Assembly (NCBI GenBank): GCA_013298815.1
Contig: JAAFJF010000001.1
Coordinates: forward strand, 62,001-126,000
Reading direction: 5' to 3'
DNA length: 64,000 bases
Source: Polaromonas sp.
Lineage (GTDB): Bacteria > Pseudomonadota > Gammaproteobacteria > Burkholderiales > Burkholderiaceae_C
In this document: one piece after another, positions 53,039 through 62,322 of the stretch
Layout: every line of letters starts with the position of its first letter
Position numbering within the stretch: position 1 is the stretch's first letter
Translations under genes and position numbers: made by a program
The notes under the pieces: model-generated
Databases searched by the model: none
Told to the model about the DNA's origin: nothing
Seen by the model: the letters and a program-made list of their open reading frames with translations, nothing else

Positions 53039-54424
53039 ATGCCTACTGTACCAAAACCCGAAACTGAAACCCCGAGTTCGGGCAAAACGCCCTATTGGTC
53101 ATGGAAAGATGACGATTTCATTGCTCAAGGCAAAGTTTCTGGTTTAGCAATTTTAGAAATATTTGCTGCTATGGCGTTTTACTATTGGTTGGCATCAATT
53201 TCATCATGGCCTTGGGTGATGGTGATTAGTTTTATGGCTGTACCAATTTTGCTTTTGCGTTCAGATAAGTCTGTAAAAGAAGGAATCCATATCCTAGAAC
53301 AATTTATATCAAAAAAACACAGTCGTTTTGAAATGATAGCTGCTGCTTTGATCGCTTTAATTTGCTACTTTTCATTTGTAGTTTGGTTTCGAAATACAGG
53401 CGCAACGCGCACATTAGTGGAGAGTTTTTTCCTTGGTTTCTTTGCTTTCGAACTTCCATTAATTTTATGGTCCTTCTTTATTTTTTCGACAATGCTTAAA
53501 TTCACTTTTGAAGCCAAATATTCTTTCCCAGCGTCGAAATTTATTCGTATCGTAGCAGCCGTATTTGAGTTTCCCTATTTGATAGGTTTGTTTTTGCGTA
53601 TATGCGTAATTAGACTGTGGGCTTCTCTTAAACATATAAATTTAGGAATAGCCGCATTTAGTCGAAGTTATCGTGAAGCACTAGTTGTAGTAGATATACG
53701 TCACTCACCTGCACTTATTCCTCAAGGAGGCAATATCAATCCTCGTTTTGTTTTGGTTCAACTATTAAAACTACGATCAACAAATAGCTTTGATCAAATA
53801 TACAAGGCAATGCTATCTATAGTTTTGTATCTTCCAGCTCTTTTGTATCGATGGAACATCAAAGCCAGCGCTTTGATTTGGGCTCCAATCGCATTGGGAT
53901 TGAACCCGACCAACTGGCGAAATTACACCGAAATGCGTGAACAATCGTCTTTGAGCTCAGAGAAATGGTTGTTTTATACATCTGTCGGATTTTTAGTCGC
54001 GCTTGCTACGCTATTGATATCCGTTCCGCATTCGCTGAGTGACTTTATTTCTTTACTGCCAAAGTGGATGGACTCTAACACTGTGATTAGTTTTATTCCT
54101 CAGCCGAACACCATCCGCTACGGATTGCTGTGCCTATTTAGCTTGACGTTTGCAGTGCAATTATTTCTAGCATGGCGAATGCGAACACAGCACGATAAAC
54201 CACTGAGCAGTGCGGCTGATTTCAAACCGTATTTTGAAGATACCAAGTTAAGAGATGATCTTGATAGCTTTTCCAAACAAGCCAATCAACTGCACCGAAT
54301 GTTGAAGATTAATACAGCTATCGCAATATTTACCGTTTGGGCTTTTGCGCTCAAATTTGCACTGGATAAATGGCCAAACGAGTTACAAAAAATAGTTTGG
54401 GATTGGCTAAAACCTTTGATCTAA
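53039..54424 (+). CDS. Orphan multi-pass membrane protein of unknown function
   Basis: I do not recognise this 461-aa protein. The N-terminus (about 30 residues) is polar with Pro/Ser. About eight hydrophobic segments follow (for example residues 37-65, 98-120, 125-150, 180-200, 255-275, 320-340, 365-385 and 435-452), with a central soluble part of about 60 residues (ALVVVDIRHSPALIPQGGN). Near the end a charged stretch DTKLRDDLDSFSKQANQLHR may be helical. The gene is clearly more AT-rich than its neighbours and uses AT-rich codons. It is bounded by about 82-bp direct repeats that include the stop codon and terminator, so it looks inserted or horizontally acquired. Confidence 0.8.
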   Translation: MPTVPKPETETPSSGKTPYWSWKDDDFIAQGKVSGLAILEIFAAMAFYYWLASISSWPWVMVISFMAVPILLLRSDKSVKEGIHILEQFISKKHSRFEMIAAALIALICYFSFVVWFRNTGATRTLVESFFLGFFAFELPLILWSFFIFSTMLKFTFEAKYSFPASKFIRIVAAVFEFPYLIGLFLRICVIRLWASLKHINLGIAAFSRSYREALVVVDIRHSPALIPQGGNINPRFVLVQLLKLRSTNSFDQIYKAMLSIVLYLPALLYRWNIKASALIWAPIALGLNPTNWRNYTEMREQSSLSSEKWLFYTSVGFLVALATLLISVPHSLSDFISLLPKWMDSNTVISFIPQPNTIRYGLLCLFSLTFAVQLFLAWRMRTQHDKPLSSAADFKPYFEDTKLRDDLDSFSKQANQLHRMLKINTAIAIFTVWAFALKFALDKWPNELQKIVWDWLKPLI

Positions 54425-54503
54425 ACAAAAACAGCACCCGCAGGTGCTGTTTCATTTATTTTAGAAGCCATTTTATGCCTCTAGCCGGCGTATTCATTGC
54501 CTA
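54422..54503 (+). repeat. Direct repeat, right copy, flanking the orphan membrane gene
   Basis: This copy matches 52883-52964 with three mismatches in the spacer and begins exactly at the TAA of the orphan gene. The distance between equivalent bases is 1539 bp. Recombination between the copies would remove the orphan gene cleanly, leaving one copy with its terminator. Confidence 0.85.
54430..54451 (+). terminator. Terminator after the orphan membrane gene
   Basis: The same 9-bp perfect stem and CGCA loop as at 52891-52912, a few bases after the stop codon, followed by TTCATTT. Confidence 0.8.
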
Positions 54504-54524
54504 AACAGCTATTAATTACATAGC
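54482..54524 (+). repeat. 43-bp dispersed repeat within the right direct repeat
   Basis: Plus-strand copy sharing the GTATTCATTG variant with 52943-52985. Ends GCTATTAATTACATAGC. Confidence 0.88.
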
Positions 54525-54540
54525 AATTTAAACGGCTAGA

Positions 54541-56787
54541 TTACGCCTCTCCCGCCTTCACCTTCAACCGCCACGCGTGCAACAACGGCTCGGTATAACC
54601 GCTTGGCTGCTCCAAACCTTTGAACACCAAATCTGTCGCGGCTTTGTAGGCGGCGCTGGTTTTGAAGTTGCCGGCCATGTTTTTGTAGAGCGGGTCGCCG
54701 GCGTTTTGACCGTCTACCACTTTGGCCATGCGCTCAAAGGTGGCGTTGACTTGGGCGGTGTTGGTGATGCCGTGCAGGAGCCAGTTGGCGATGTGCTGGC
54801 TGCTGATGCGCAGGGTGGCGCGGTCTTCCATGAGGCCGATGTTGTGGATGTCGGGCACTTTGGAGCAGCCAACGCCTTGATCGATCCAGCGCACTACGTA
54901 GCCCAAAATACCTTGGGCATTGTTGTCCAGCTCTTGCTGGATTTGCTCTGGCGTCCACGCGGCTTTGACTTCAGCCGTGGCGACGGGGATGGTCAAAATA
55001 TCTTCCAGCACTTTTTTGTACGCAGCTTTTTGGTCAGACTTCGCATCGGCAGCTTCCATCTTCTTTTGCAGCTTGGCAACGTTGACTTGGTGGTAGTGCA
55101 GGGCGTGCAAGGTCGCGCCTGTCGGGCTGGGCACCCAAGCGGTGTTGGCGCCCGCTAGCGGGTGCGCGATTTTTTGCGTCAACATGGCAGACATCAAATC
55201 GGGCATGGCCCACATGCCTTTGCCGATTTGCGCTTTGCCGCGCAGGCCGCTTTGCAGGCCGGCTTGCACGTTGTTTTTCTCATACGCGGCAATCCATGCG
55301 CTTGATTTCATGTCTGCCTTGCGGATCATCGCGCCAGCGTGCATGGCGGTGTGCATTTCGTCGCCGGTGCGGTCTAAAAAGCCGGTGTTGATGAAGGCGA
55401 CGCGGCTCTTGGCGGCGGCGATACAGGCTTTGAGGTTAACACTGGTGCGGCGCTCTTCGTCCATGATGCCGAGCTTGACGGTGCTGTCTTTCAAGCCCAG
55501 CAGTTTTTCGCAGCGGGCGAACAGCTCAGACGCAAACGCCACTTCGGCCGGACCATGCATTTTGGGTTTGACGATGTAGATGCTGCCTTTGCGCGAGTTG
55601 CCAATGGCTTGCGATTTAGGGCGGTTCACGTCGTGCAGGGCAATCGCGGTGGTGATGACCGCGTCCAAAATGCCTTCGGGGATTTCATGGGTTGTGCCTG
55701 CAGCGTCGGTGTACAAAATGGCGGGATTGGTCATCAAATGGCCGACGTTGCGCACAAACATCAAGCTGCGGCCGTGCAAGCGGACTTGTTTTTTTGCGTC
55801 TTTGGCCGAGGTGTAAACGCGGTCTGGGTTCAAACCACGGGTGAAAGTCGAACCACCTTTTTCGACTGTCTCCGTCAACGTGCCTTTCAAAATACCCAGC
55901 CAGTTGCTGTAGGCCAGCACTTTGTCGTCCGCATCCACCACGGCGACCGAGTCTTCCAAGTCCATGATGGTGGACAGCGCGGCTTCGAGCACCAAATCGC
56001 TGACGCCCGCGGGGTCGGTTTTGCCGATGGCTGTGCTGCGGTCGATTTGGATGTCTAAATGCAAGCCGTTGTTGATCAACAAAATGCTGCTTGGCTCGCT
56101 GGCTTTGCCTTGGTAGCCGACGAATTGTTTGTTGTTTTCTAGTCGGCTGGATTTGCCGTTCGCTAATTTGACGACGAGTTCACCAGATTTGACGCTGTAG
56201 CCGACGGAATCAACGTGTGAACCCGTTTTCAGCGGTGCAGTGCGGTCTAGCACGTGGCGGGCGTAGTTGATGACTTTAGCGCCGCGAATGGGATTGTAGC
56301 CTTTACCCTTTTCAGCTCCGTTTTCCTCTGACAAAGCATCTGTGCCGTACAACGCATCGTACAGACTGCCCCAGCGTGCGTTGGCGGCGTTCAATGCGTA
56401 GCGCGCGTTCAACACCGGCACAACCAACTGCGGGCCCGCTTGTTTGGCGAGTTCGTCGTCCACGTTAGACGTCGTGGTCGCCACGTTCTTTGGCACGGGG
56501 ACGAGGTAGCCAATTTTTTCTAGGAAGGCGCGGTAGGCTTTCATATCGCTGATCGGGCCTGGATTGGCCTTGTGCCAAGCGTCTTGCTCGGTTTGCAGGC
56601 GGTCACGCTCGGCCAGCAGGGCGATGTTTTTCGGTGACAAATCGGCCACGATAGCGTCGAAACCCTTCCAGAATTTGTCGGCAGACACGTCAGTGCCGGG
56701 CAGCACTTGCTCGTTCACAAAGGTGTGCAACACGGTGGCGACTTGCAGGTTGTGCGTATGGGTGCGGGGCGTCGATGAACTGGACAT
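54541..56787 (-). CDS. glcB: Malate synthase G
   Basis: This 748-aa enzyme condenses glyoxylate and acetyl-CoA to malate. I choose the ATG at 56787 ([17 protein letters not shown]) with GGAGA upstream. Family strings are present: [83 protein letters not shown] and a C-terminal HIGL-like part with [20 protein letters not shown]. It belongs to the monomeric G type used with glycolate oxidation rather than the A type. No glc oxidase genes are near. A LysR regulator is divergent. Confidence 0.96.
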   Translation of the reverse strand: MSSSSTPRTHTHNLQVATVLHTFVNEQVLPGTDVSADKFWKGFDAIVADLSPKNIALLAERDRLQTEQDAWHKANPGPISDMKAYRAFLEKIGYLVPVPKNVATTTSNVDDELAKQAGPQLVVPVLNARYALNAANARWGSLYDALYGTDALSEENGAEKGKGYNPIRGAKVINYARHVLDRTAPLKTGSHVDSVGYSVKSGELVVKLANGKSSRLENNKQFVGYQGKASEPSSILLINNGLHLDIQIDRSTAIGKTDPAGVSDLVLEAALSTIMDLEDSVAVVDADDKVLAYSNWLGILKGTLTETVEKGGSTFTRGLNPDRVYTSAKDAKKQVRLHGRSLMFVRNVGHLMTNPAILYTDAAGTTHEIPEGILDAVITTAIALHDVNRPKSQAIGNSRKGSIYIVKPKMHGPAEVAFASELFARCEKLLGLKDSTVKLGIMDEERRTSVNLKACIAAAKSRVAFINTGFLDRTGDEMHTAMHAGAMIRKADMKSSAWIAAYEKNNVQAGLQSGLRGKAQIGKGMWAMPDLMSAMLTQKIAHPLAGANTAWVPSPTGATLHALHYHQVNVAKLQKKMEAADAKSDQKAAYKKVLEDILTIPVATAEVKAAWTPEQIQQELDNNAQGILGYVVRWIDQGVGCSKVPDIHNIGLMEDRATLRISSQHIANWLLHGITNTAQVNATFERMAKVVDGQNAGDPLYKNMAGNFKTSAAYKAATDLVFKGLEQPSGYTEPLLHAWRLKVKAGEA

Positions 56788-56849
56788 GGGTTTCTCCAAA
56801 AATAATGAAAATACTATAAAACGATAAAAATAGGCAATGAATATGATGC

Positions 56850-56892
56850 TAGCCGGCGTATTTATTGCCTAAGCAGCTACTAAATAAATAGC
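56850..56892 (+). repeat. 43-bp dispersed repeat between glcB and the LysR gene
   Basis: Plus-strand copy in the divergent promoter gap; hairpin arm GCTAC instead of GCTAT. Confidence 0.88.
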
Positions 56893-57035
56893 AACTATTT
56901 CATAATTACGATGGCTCAAAACGCTCATTTTAGGCTTTTGACAACTATATTCGAACCTTCAAAGTTTATTAATATCGCAAAAGTTGTGTTATTTATGACA
57001 TTTATACGCATAATCACGGCTTTTCATCCCGCTTT

Positions 57036-57956
57036 ATGGACAAATTCAAAGAAATCGAATCTTTCGTCGCCGTCGTCACACGCGGCAGCTTGACGGCGGC
57101 AGCGCTGGCGGAGGGCGTCGCGCCGGCCATCATGGGCAGGCGGCTGGATGCGTTGGAAGAGCGGTTGGGCGTGAAACTACTCGTCAGGACAACGCGAAAA
57201 CTGACATTAACCCACGAGGGCAGCGCATTTTTGGAGGATTGCCAGCGGGTGTTAAGCGATGTGGCGAACATGGAGGCCAGTGTTTCCGCTGGCGGCGTGA
57301 AAGCGAGTGGTCACTTACGCATCACCGCGCCAGCAGGCTTTGGGCGCAGGCATGTTGCGCCGCTCGTACCTAAATTTCGCGCTTTGCACAGCGATGTGAC
57401 GCTGTCGCTGAACTTGTCCGACCGGGTGATCGACATCGCGGGTGAGGGTTTTGACTGCGCGGTGAGGGTGGGTGACATGCCGGATTCGAGCTTGGTGAGT
57501 GTGCGGCTGGCAGATAACCGGCGGCTGTGTGTGGCGACGCCTGCCTATTTAAAAACCCACGGCACGCCGCTACACCCCAGTGATTTGAGCAAGTTTGACT
57601 GCTTGACGCTATCTAGCGACGCGTCACAAACGCGGGGCTGGGCTTTCAATATTCCAAACAGCAGCGGAGATTTTGATGTCACCTATTTACGACCCAACGG
57701 CCCGCTGGATTGCTCGGACGGCCAAGTGCTGCACGATTGGTGCTTAGCCGGCTACGGGATTGCATGGCGCAGTACGTGGGAAGTGGAGGCCGAGATTGCC
57801 AGCGGCAAACTGGTGGCGCTGCTGGAAGATTTTGCTGCGCCGCCCAATGGTATTTACGCGGTTTTTCCGCAGCGCAAACATATGGCGCTGCGGGTGCGGC
57901 TTTGGATTGACTTTTTGAAGGACAATTATGGGCAAGCTGGGTTTTTAAATAACTAA
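57036..57956 (+). CDS. LysR family transcriptional regulator
   Basis: This 306-aa regulator has the winged helix DKFKEIESFVAVVTRGSLTAAALAEGVAPAIMGRRLDALEERLG and the usual effector-binding domain (SGHLRITAPAGFGRRHVAP and following). It is divergent from glcB across about 250 bp that hold a dispersed-repeat copy. The layout suggests that it controls malate synthase, though the group it resembles (CrgA-like) is broad. Confidence 0.93.
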   Translation: MDKFKEIESFVAVVTRGSLTAAALAEGVAPAIMGRRLDALEERLGVKLLVRTTRKLTLTHEGSAFLEDCQRVLSDVANMEASVSAGGVKASGHLRITAPAGFGRRHVAPLVPKFRALHSDVTLSLNLSDRVIDIAGEGFDCAVRVGDMPDSSLVSVRLADNRRLCVATPAYLKTHGTPLHPSDLSKFDCLTLSSDASQTRGWAFNIPNSSGDFDVTYLRPNGPLDCSDGQVLHDWCLAGYGIAWRSTWEVEAEIASGKLVALLEDFAAPPNGIYAVFPQRKHMALRVRLWIDFLKDNYGQAGFLNN

Positions 57957-58006
57957 GAATACAGCTATAAAAATAACGATTCGTTTTGCGATTCTCTGGA
58001 GATATT

Positions 58007-59110
58007 TTGATTGTATTAACCTTAATTAGTGCCGCTATGGCGCTTATTGCATCTTTGCTGTTTATCCGTTGGGCTGGCGAGCATGCCAAGCAATACGATG
58101 CCAACAAACCGCAACGTTTTCACATGGGTGAGGTACCGCGCTTGGGTGGTTTAGCCATCATGGTGGGCTTGTTCGCTGGCTGGCTGGTAGCTGCCGCATC
58201 TGGCATGTTGGGCATTAACTTGAATGTACAAAGTAATTGGTCGCAAACCTGGCCGTGGTTTGTATTGACATTACCAGCTGTACTGGGTGGCGCGTTTGAA
58301 GACGTGACTCAACGTTTGTCAGTTTTATACAGATTAAGTTTGACGGCTTTATCTGCGGCGCTGGCTTGTTATTTGTTGGGTATCAGTTTGTCGCGTTTGG
58401 GTATTCCTATCATTGATGATGCCTTATTTGCTACGCCATGGCTGGGTATGGCTTTGGCTGTTTTTGCAATATGTGGTTTACCGCATGCTTTTAATATTAT
58501 TGATGGCTACAACGGCTTGGCGGGCACGGTAGCGGCGATGATTTGTTTGGCGATTGCACACGTGGCGTTGCAATTGGGTGATCGACAATTGGCCGCCGTG
58601 GTTGTGTGTTTAGCAGCTGCAACCGCTGGTTTTTTAATTTGGAATTACCCACGAGGCTTGATATTTGCAGGTGATGGTGGCGCTTATTTATGGGGCGTGG
58701 TTATTGGTGTTGCTAGCATCACGCTGGTGCAGCGACACAACTCTGTATCGCCATGGTTCCCCATGTTATTACTGATATATCCAGTATGGGAAACTTTGTT
58801 TTCTATTTATCGAAAAACCGCACGTGGCGTGTCGCCAGGGGTGGCAGATGCTTTGCATTTTCACCAATTGATCTACCGCCGATTAGTGCGCGGTGTGTTT
58901 CATGACGATGCATCGCGCCGAATGTTAATGCGTAATAACCGTACGTCGCCGTGGTTATGGAGTTTTACCTTGCTAACCGTTGCACCAGCAGTATTATTTT
59001 GGGATAACACACTCATATTGATGGTTTTTTGCACTATTTTTGTCATCACTTATGTTACCGCTTATATGATGCTGGTGAGGTTTAAAGTACCTAAATGGTT
59101 ACGCAGATAA
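58007..59110 (+). CDS. MraY/WecA-like undecaprenyl-phosphate sugar-phosphate transferase
   Basis: This 367-aa membrane protein of the glycosyltransferase-4/MraY family has about ten helices. Signatures are PRLGGLAIMVG near the start, NIIDGYNGLAG in the active-site loop and the downstream IFAGDGGAYLWG. I prefer the TTG at 58007 because CTGGAGATA sits seven bases before it; a TTG at 57986 adds seven residues. It starts a polyprenol-linked sugar chain (O-antigen or capsule type), but no other glycan genes follow, so its product must be used by genes elsewhere. It is fairly AT-rich. Confidence 0.87.
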   Translation: MIVLTLISAAMALIASLLFIRWAGEHAKQYDANKPQRFHMGEVPRLGGLAIMVGLFAGWLVAAASGMLGINLNVQSNWSQTWPWFVLTLPAVLGGAFEDVTQRLSVLYRLSLTALSAALACYLLGISLSRLGIPIIDDALFATPWLGMALAVFAICGLPHAFNIIDGYNGLAGTVAAMICLAIAHVALQLGDRQLAAVVVCLAAATAGFLIWNYPRGLIFAGDGGAYLWGVVIGVASITLVQRHNSVSPWFPMLLLIYPVWETLFSIYRKTARGVSPGVADALHFHQLIYRRLVRGVFHDDASRRMLMRNNRTSPWLWSFTLLTVAPAVLFWDNTLILMVFCTIFVITYVTAYMMLVRFKVPKWLRR

Positions 59111-59288
59111 ATACTGAGAATATTTTTAGTAAGTTATTATTCATTTTTTAGATTGAACTGGCATTAATTCATGGATATGAAACTTTACTTTACAAAGTAT
59201 TGGTTCTAATATCTATTTTTATATTACATTAGCGGTTCTCTTTTCTTTTTAATTACTCTTTTATTAATTCACTTAGAAAGTAACTGCC

Positions 59289-59651
59289 ATGAGCAACTTA
59301 ATAGACTTACAAAGCCAAATCGAGAAACTACAAAAACAAGCTGCGGATTTAAAATCAAAAGAATTTGCTAGTACCGTGGCAGATATACGCGCAAAAATGC
59401 AAGCGTTTGGCATAACGATTAAAGATTTAGGCGGCAAAGCAGGCGCTAAAAAAGGCAAAGCGGGTCGTCCAGCTAAACCAGGTTCTGCAAACAAAGTTGC
59501 CAAGGTACGCAAGTCTAAAGCAGCAGGTGTTCCGGTAGCAGCTAAATTCAGAGGCCCAGCAGGTGAGGGCTGGAGTGGTCGTGGTTTAACACCAAAATGG
59601 TTGAAAGCGTTAGAAGCGCAAGGTCGCAGCCGGTCTGAGTTTGCGGTCTGA
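59289..59651 (+). CDS. H-NS histone family protein
   Basis: This 120-aa protein has an N-terminal coiled coil (LIDLQSQIEKLQKQAADLKSKEF) for dimerisation, a Lys/Ala/Pro-rich linker and the C-terminal DNA-binding motif KFRGPAGEGWSGRGLTPKWLKALEAQGRSRSEF of betaproteobacterial H-NS (MvaT/H-NS-like). It silences AT-rich DNA. The AT-rich 180 bp before it could be autoregulated. Its neighbour is the AT-rich glycosyl transferase, so it may silence that gene too. Confidence 0.93.
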   Translation: MSNLIDLQSQIEKLQKQAADLKSKEFASTVADIRAKMQAFGITIKDLGGKAGAKKGKAGRPAKPGSANKVAKVRKSKAAGVPVAAKFRGPAGEGWSGRGLTPKWLKALEAQGRSRSEFAV

Positions 59652-59697
59652 TTCCGCTGTTTAAATTAGAACTTTGAAATTTAGGACTACTTAGTCG

Positions 59698-60588
59698 ATG
59701 AATGCGCCTGAAGCACTGAAGCCACACGATAAAGCCGAGATACTCGCCCAAGCGCTGCCGTACATACGCAAATACCATGGCAAAACCATGGTCATCAAGT
59801 ATGGCGGTAACGCGATGACAGACCCTGCTTTGCAACAGGCTTTTGCTGAAGACGTGGTGCTGCTTAAATTGGTCGGCATCAACCCTGTCGTCGTCCACGG
59901 CGGCGGGCCGCAAATTGAAGCGGCTTTAAAACGCCTTGGTAAAAAGGGCGAATTCATCCAAGGCATGCGCGTGACGGACTCTGAAACCATGGAAGTGGTG
60001 GAATGGGTGCTGGCGGGCGAGGTGCAGCAAGACATCGTCGGCCTCATCAACCAAGCTGGCGGCAAAGCGGTGGGTTTGACGGGACGTGATGGTGGCTTGA
60101 TACGCGCCAAAAAGCTCAAATTGGTTGATTTGGCCGATGCCAGCAAAGAGTACGATGTGGGTCAAGTGGGCGACATTGAGTCGATTGACCCCAGCGTGGT
60201 CAAAGCGCTGCAAGACGATGCCTTCATCCCCGTGGTCAGCCCCATCGGTTTTGGCTTGCACAACGAAAGCTACAACATCAACGCCGACGTGGTCGCCAGC
60301 AAACTGGCCACCGTGTTGCAAGCTGAAAAACTGCTGATGCTGACGAATATCTCAGGTGTGTTGGACAAAGACAAAAACCTACTCACAGAATTGAGCATCA
60401 AAGATATCGACGCTTTGATTGCCGATGGCACCATCAACGGCGGTATGATTCCGAAAATCGCCGGTGCGATTGACGCGGCGAAAAGCGGCGTCAAAGCCGT
60501 TCACATCATCGACGGCCGTGTGCCGCACGCGATGTTGTTAGAGATTTTGACCGAGCAGGCGTTTGGGACGATGATTCGCTCGCACTAA
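59698..60588 (+). CDS. argB: N-acetylglutamate kinase
   Basis: This 296-aa enzyme catalyses the second step of arginine synthesis. It begins [40 protein letters not shown], with the phosphate-binding glycines and [15 protein letters not shown]. The C-terminal half holds [18 protein letters not shown] and [26 protein letters not shown]. It stands alone, with a MITE-like inverted repeat right after its stop codon. Confidence 0.97.
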   Translation: MNAPEALKPHDKAEILAQALPYIRKYHGKTMVIKYGGNAMTDPALQQAFAEDVVLLKLVGINPVVVHGGGPQIEAALKRLGKKGEFIQGMRVTDSETMEVVEWVLAGEVQQDIVGLINQAGGKAVGLTGRDGGLIRAKKLKLVDLADASKEYDVGQVGDIESIDPSVVKALQDDAFIPVVSPIGFGLHNESYNINADVVASKLATVLQAEKLLMLTNISGVLDKDKNLLTELSIKDIDALIADGTINGGMIPKIAGAIDAAKSGVKAVHIIDGRVPHAMLLEILTEQAFGTMIRSH

Positions 60589-60593
60589 GATCA

Positions 60594-60697
60594 AAATTCC
60601 CCTTCATTTGAAGGGGTGGCGCGAAGCGACGGGGTAATTGCAGCGCGGAAAATAACTACCCCGCCCGTTGGGCACCCCTTCTAAAGAAGGGGAATTT
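60594..60697. repeat. MITE-like element with 12-bp terminal inverted repeats
   Basis: AAATTCCCCTTC at 60594-60605 and GAAGGGGAATTT at 60686-60697 are perfect inverted repeats, and inner parts (ACGGGGTA / TACCCCG) also pair. The whole 104 bp can fold into one long hairpin. It lies between the convergent ends of argB and tldD and may serve as a two-way terminator. Similar elements are common in many bacterial genomes. A short direct repeat AAGTCCTTTA follows at 60700 and 60715. Confidence 0.75.
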
Positions 60698-60721
60698 TTA
60701 AGTCCTTTAGGATTAAGTCCT

Positions 60722-62278
60722 TTAAGCGGTTCCACCTACAGTCAAGCCATCAATCCGTAGTGTCGGTTGGCCCACACCCACCGGCACGCTCTGGCCTTCC
60801 TTGCCGCAGGTGCCAACGCCACTATCCAGCTTGACATCATTGCCAATCATGCTGACGTGCTTCAAACACTCGGGGCCGCTGCCAATCAAGGTTGCGCCTG
60901 TCACTGGGTAAAGGACTTTGCCGTTTTCGACCCAAAACGCCTCGGACGCTGAGAATACAAACTTGCCCGAGGTAATATCCACCTGACCTCCGCCAAAGTT
61001 GCTGGCATATAAGCCTTTTTTGATACTGGCGATGATTTCATCTGGCTCTTTGTCGCCGCCAAGCATGTAGGTGTTAGTCATGCGCGGCATGGGCACGTGG
61101 GCGTAGCTTTCGCGGCGGCCGTTGCCGGTGGGTTTGACGCCCATCAGGCGCGCATTCATGGAATCTTGGATGTAGCCCTTCAAAATGCCGTCTTCTATCA
61201 GCACATTGCGCTGGGTGGCATTGCCTTCGTCGTCGACGTTGAGCGAGCCTCGGCGGTCGGGCAGAGTGCCGTCGTCCAGCACGGTGACGCCTTTTGCGGC
61301 GACGCGTTTGCCGATTTTGCCGCTGAAGGCGCTGGAGCCCTTGCGGTTGAAATCGCCTTCCAGCCCGTGGCCAATCGCCTCGTGCAGCAAAATGCCTGGC
61401 CAGCCAGCGCCTAAAACCACAGTCATTTCACCCGCAGGCGCAGGGCGGGACGCTAAATTGGTCAAAGCCGCATTCACGGCGCTGGACACGTATTCTTCAA
61501 TCAACGCATCGTCAAAATACGCCATGCCCAAACGCCCACCACCGCCGCCCGAGCCGGTTTCGCGGCGCACTTGGCCTTTGATGGTTTGCTCGGCAATCAC
61601 GGTGACGCTTAAGCGTACCAAGGGGCGCACGTCTGCCGCCAACACGCCATTGGCGCGCGCGACCAAAACCACGTCATACTCGCTCGCCAAACCGGCCATG
61701 ACTTGTTTGATACGCGGGTCTTTGGCGCGGGCGAGTTTTTCTACTTTTTCCAGCAACTGCACTTTGGCGGTGCTGTCTAGCGTGGAAATCGGGTCTAAAT
61801 CAGGGTACAGTGAACGACTTAACGCTACTTTTTTAGTGGCTACTTTGGCAGATTTATTGCCGGCTGCAGCCGTAATTGACCTTACCGTACGGGCAGCATC
61901 CAGCAAGGATGCCATGGAAATGTCGTCAGAGTAAGCAAATGCCGTCTTCTCGCCGCTCACAGCTCGTACACCCACGCCCTGGTCGATGCTGAAACTGCCG
62001 GTTTTGACGATGCCTTCTTCCAAGCTCCAGCCTTCCGAGCGGGTGTATTGGAAGTACAAATCAGCATCGTCCACCTTGTGCGCTTTGATCTCGTTCAAGG
62101 CTTTTGCTAGGTGTGATTCGGTCAAACCAAAGGGCGTCAACAACAATTTTTTGGCAATGGCGATGCGCTGTTCGGTCGGTTCAACTTGAGGGGCGGGGCG
62201 CTTGCTTTGGAGCAGGGTTTGCTCGGCGCTGAGATTGGCGGAAGTAGAAGGGCTGAGTGAAAGTGCATTGAATGTCAT
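60722..62278 (-). CDS. tldD: Metalloprotease TldD
   Basis: This 518-aa protein is the catalytic subunit of the TldD/E (PmbA) protease with the zinc motif HEAIGH at residues 299-304. Other family strings are SEGWSLEEGIVKTGSFSIDQGVGVRAVSGEKTAFAYSDDI and YIQDSMNARLMGVKPTGNGRRESYAH. TldD/E cuts modified peptides such as microcins and CcdA. tldE is not in the window. The start ATG at 62278 gives an N-terminal tail of about 35 residues, longer than E. coli TldD, so a later start is possible. Confidence 0.95.
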   Translation of the reverse strand: MTFNALSLSPSTSANLSAEQTLLQSKRPAPQVEPTEQRIAIAKKLLLTPFGLTESHLAKALNEIKAHKVDDADLYFQYTRSEGWSLEEGIVKTGSFSIDQGVGVRAVSGEKTAFAYSDDISMASLLDAARTVRSITAAAGNKSAKVATKKVALSRSLYPDLDPISTLDSTAKVQLLEKVEKLARAKDPRIKQVMAGLASEYDVVLVARANGVLAADVRPLVRLSVTVIAEQTIKGQVRRETGSGGGGGRLGMAYFDDALIEEYVSSAVNAALTNLASRPAPAGEMTVVLGAGWPGILLHEAIGHGLEGDFNRKGSSAFSGKIGKRVAAKGVTVLDDGTLPDRRGSLNVDDEGNATQRNVLIEDGILKGYIQDSMNARLMGVKPTGNGRRESYAHVPMPRMTNTYMLGGDKEPDEIIASIKKGLYASNFGGGQVDITSGKFVFSASEAFWVENGKVLYPVTGATLIGSGPECLKHVSMIGNDVKLDSGVGTCGKEGQSVPVGVGQPTLRIDGLTVGGTA

Positions 62279-62322
62279 GCCTCCATTTTGCCTGATACAT
62301 AGACATCAGGCAGAATCCCTGC

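Noticed and set aside
57957-57985. Repeat-like piece before the sugar transferase gene
   Set aside because: ACAGCTATAAAAATAAC resembles the hairpin part, but the rest of the 43-bp core is missing.
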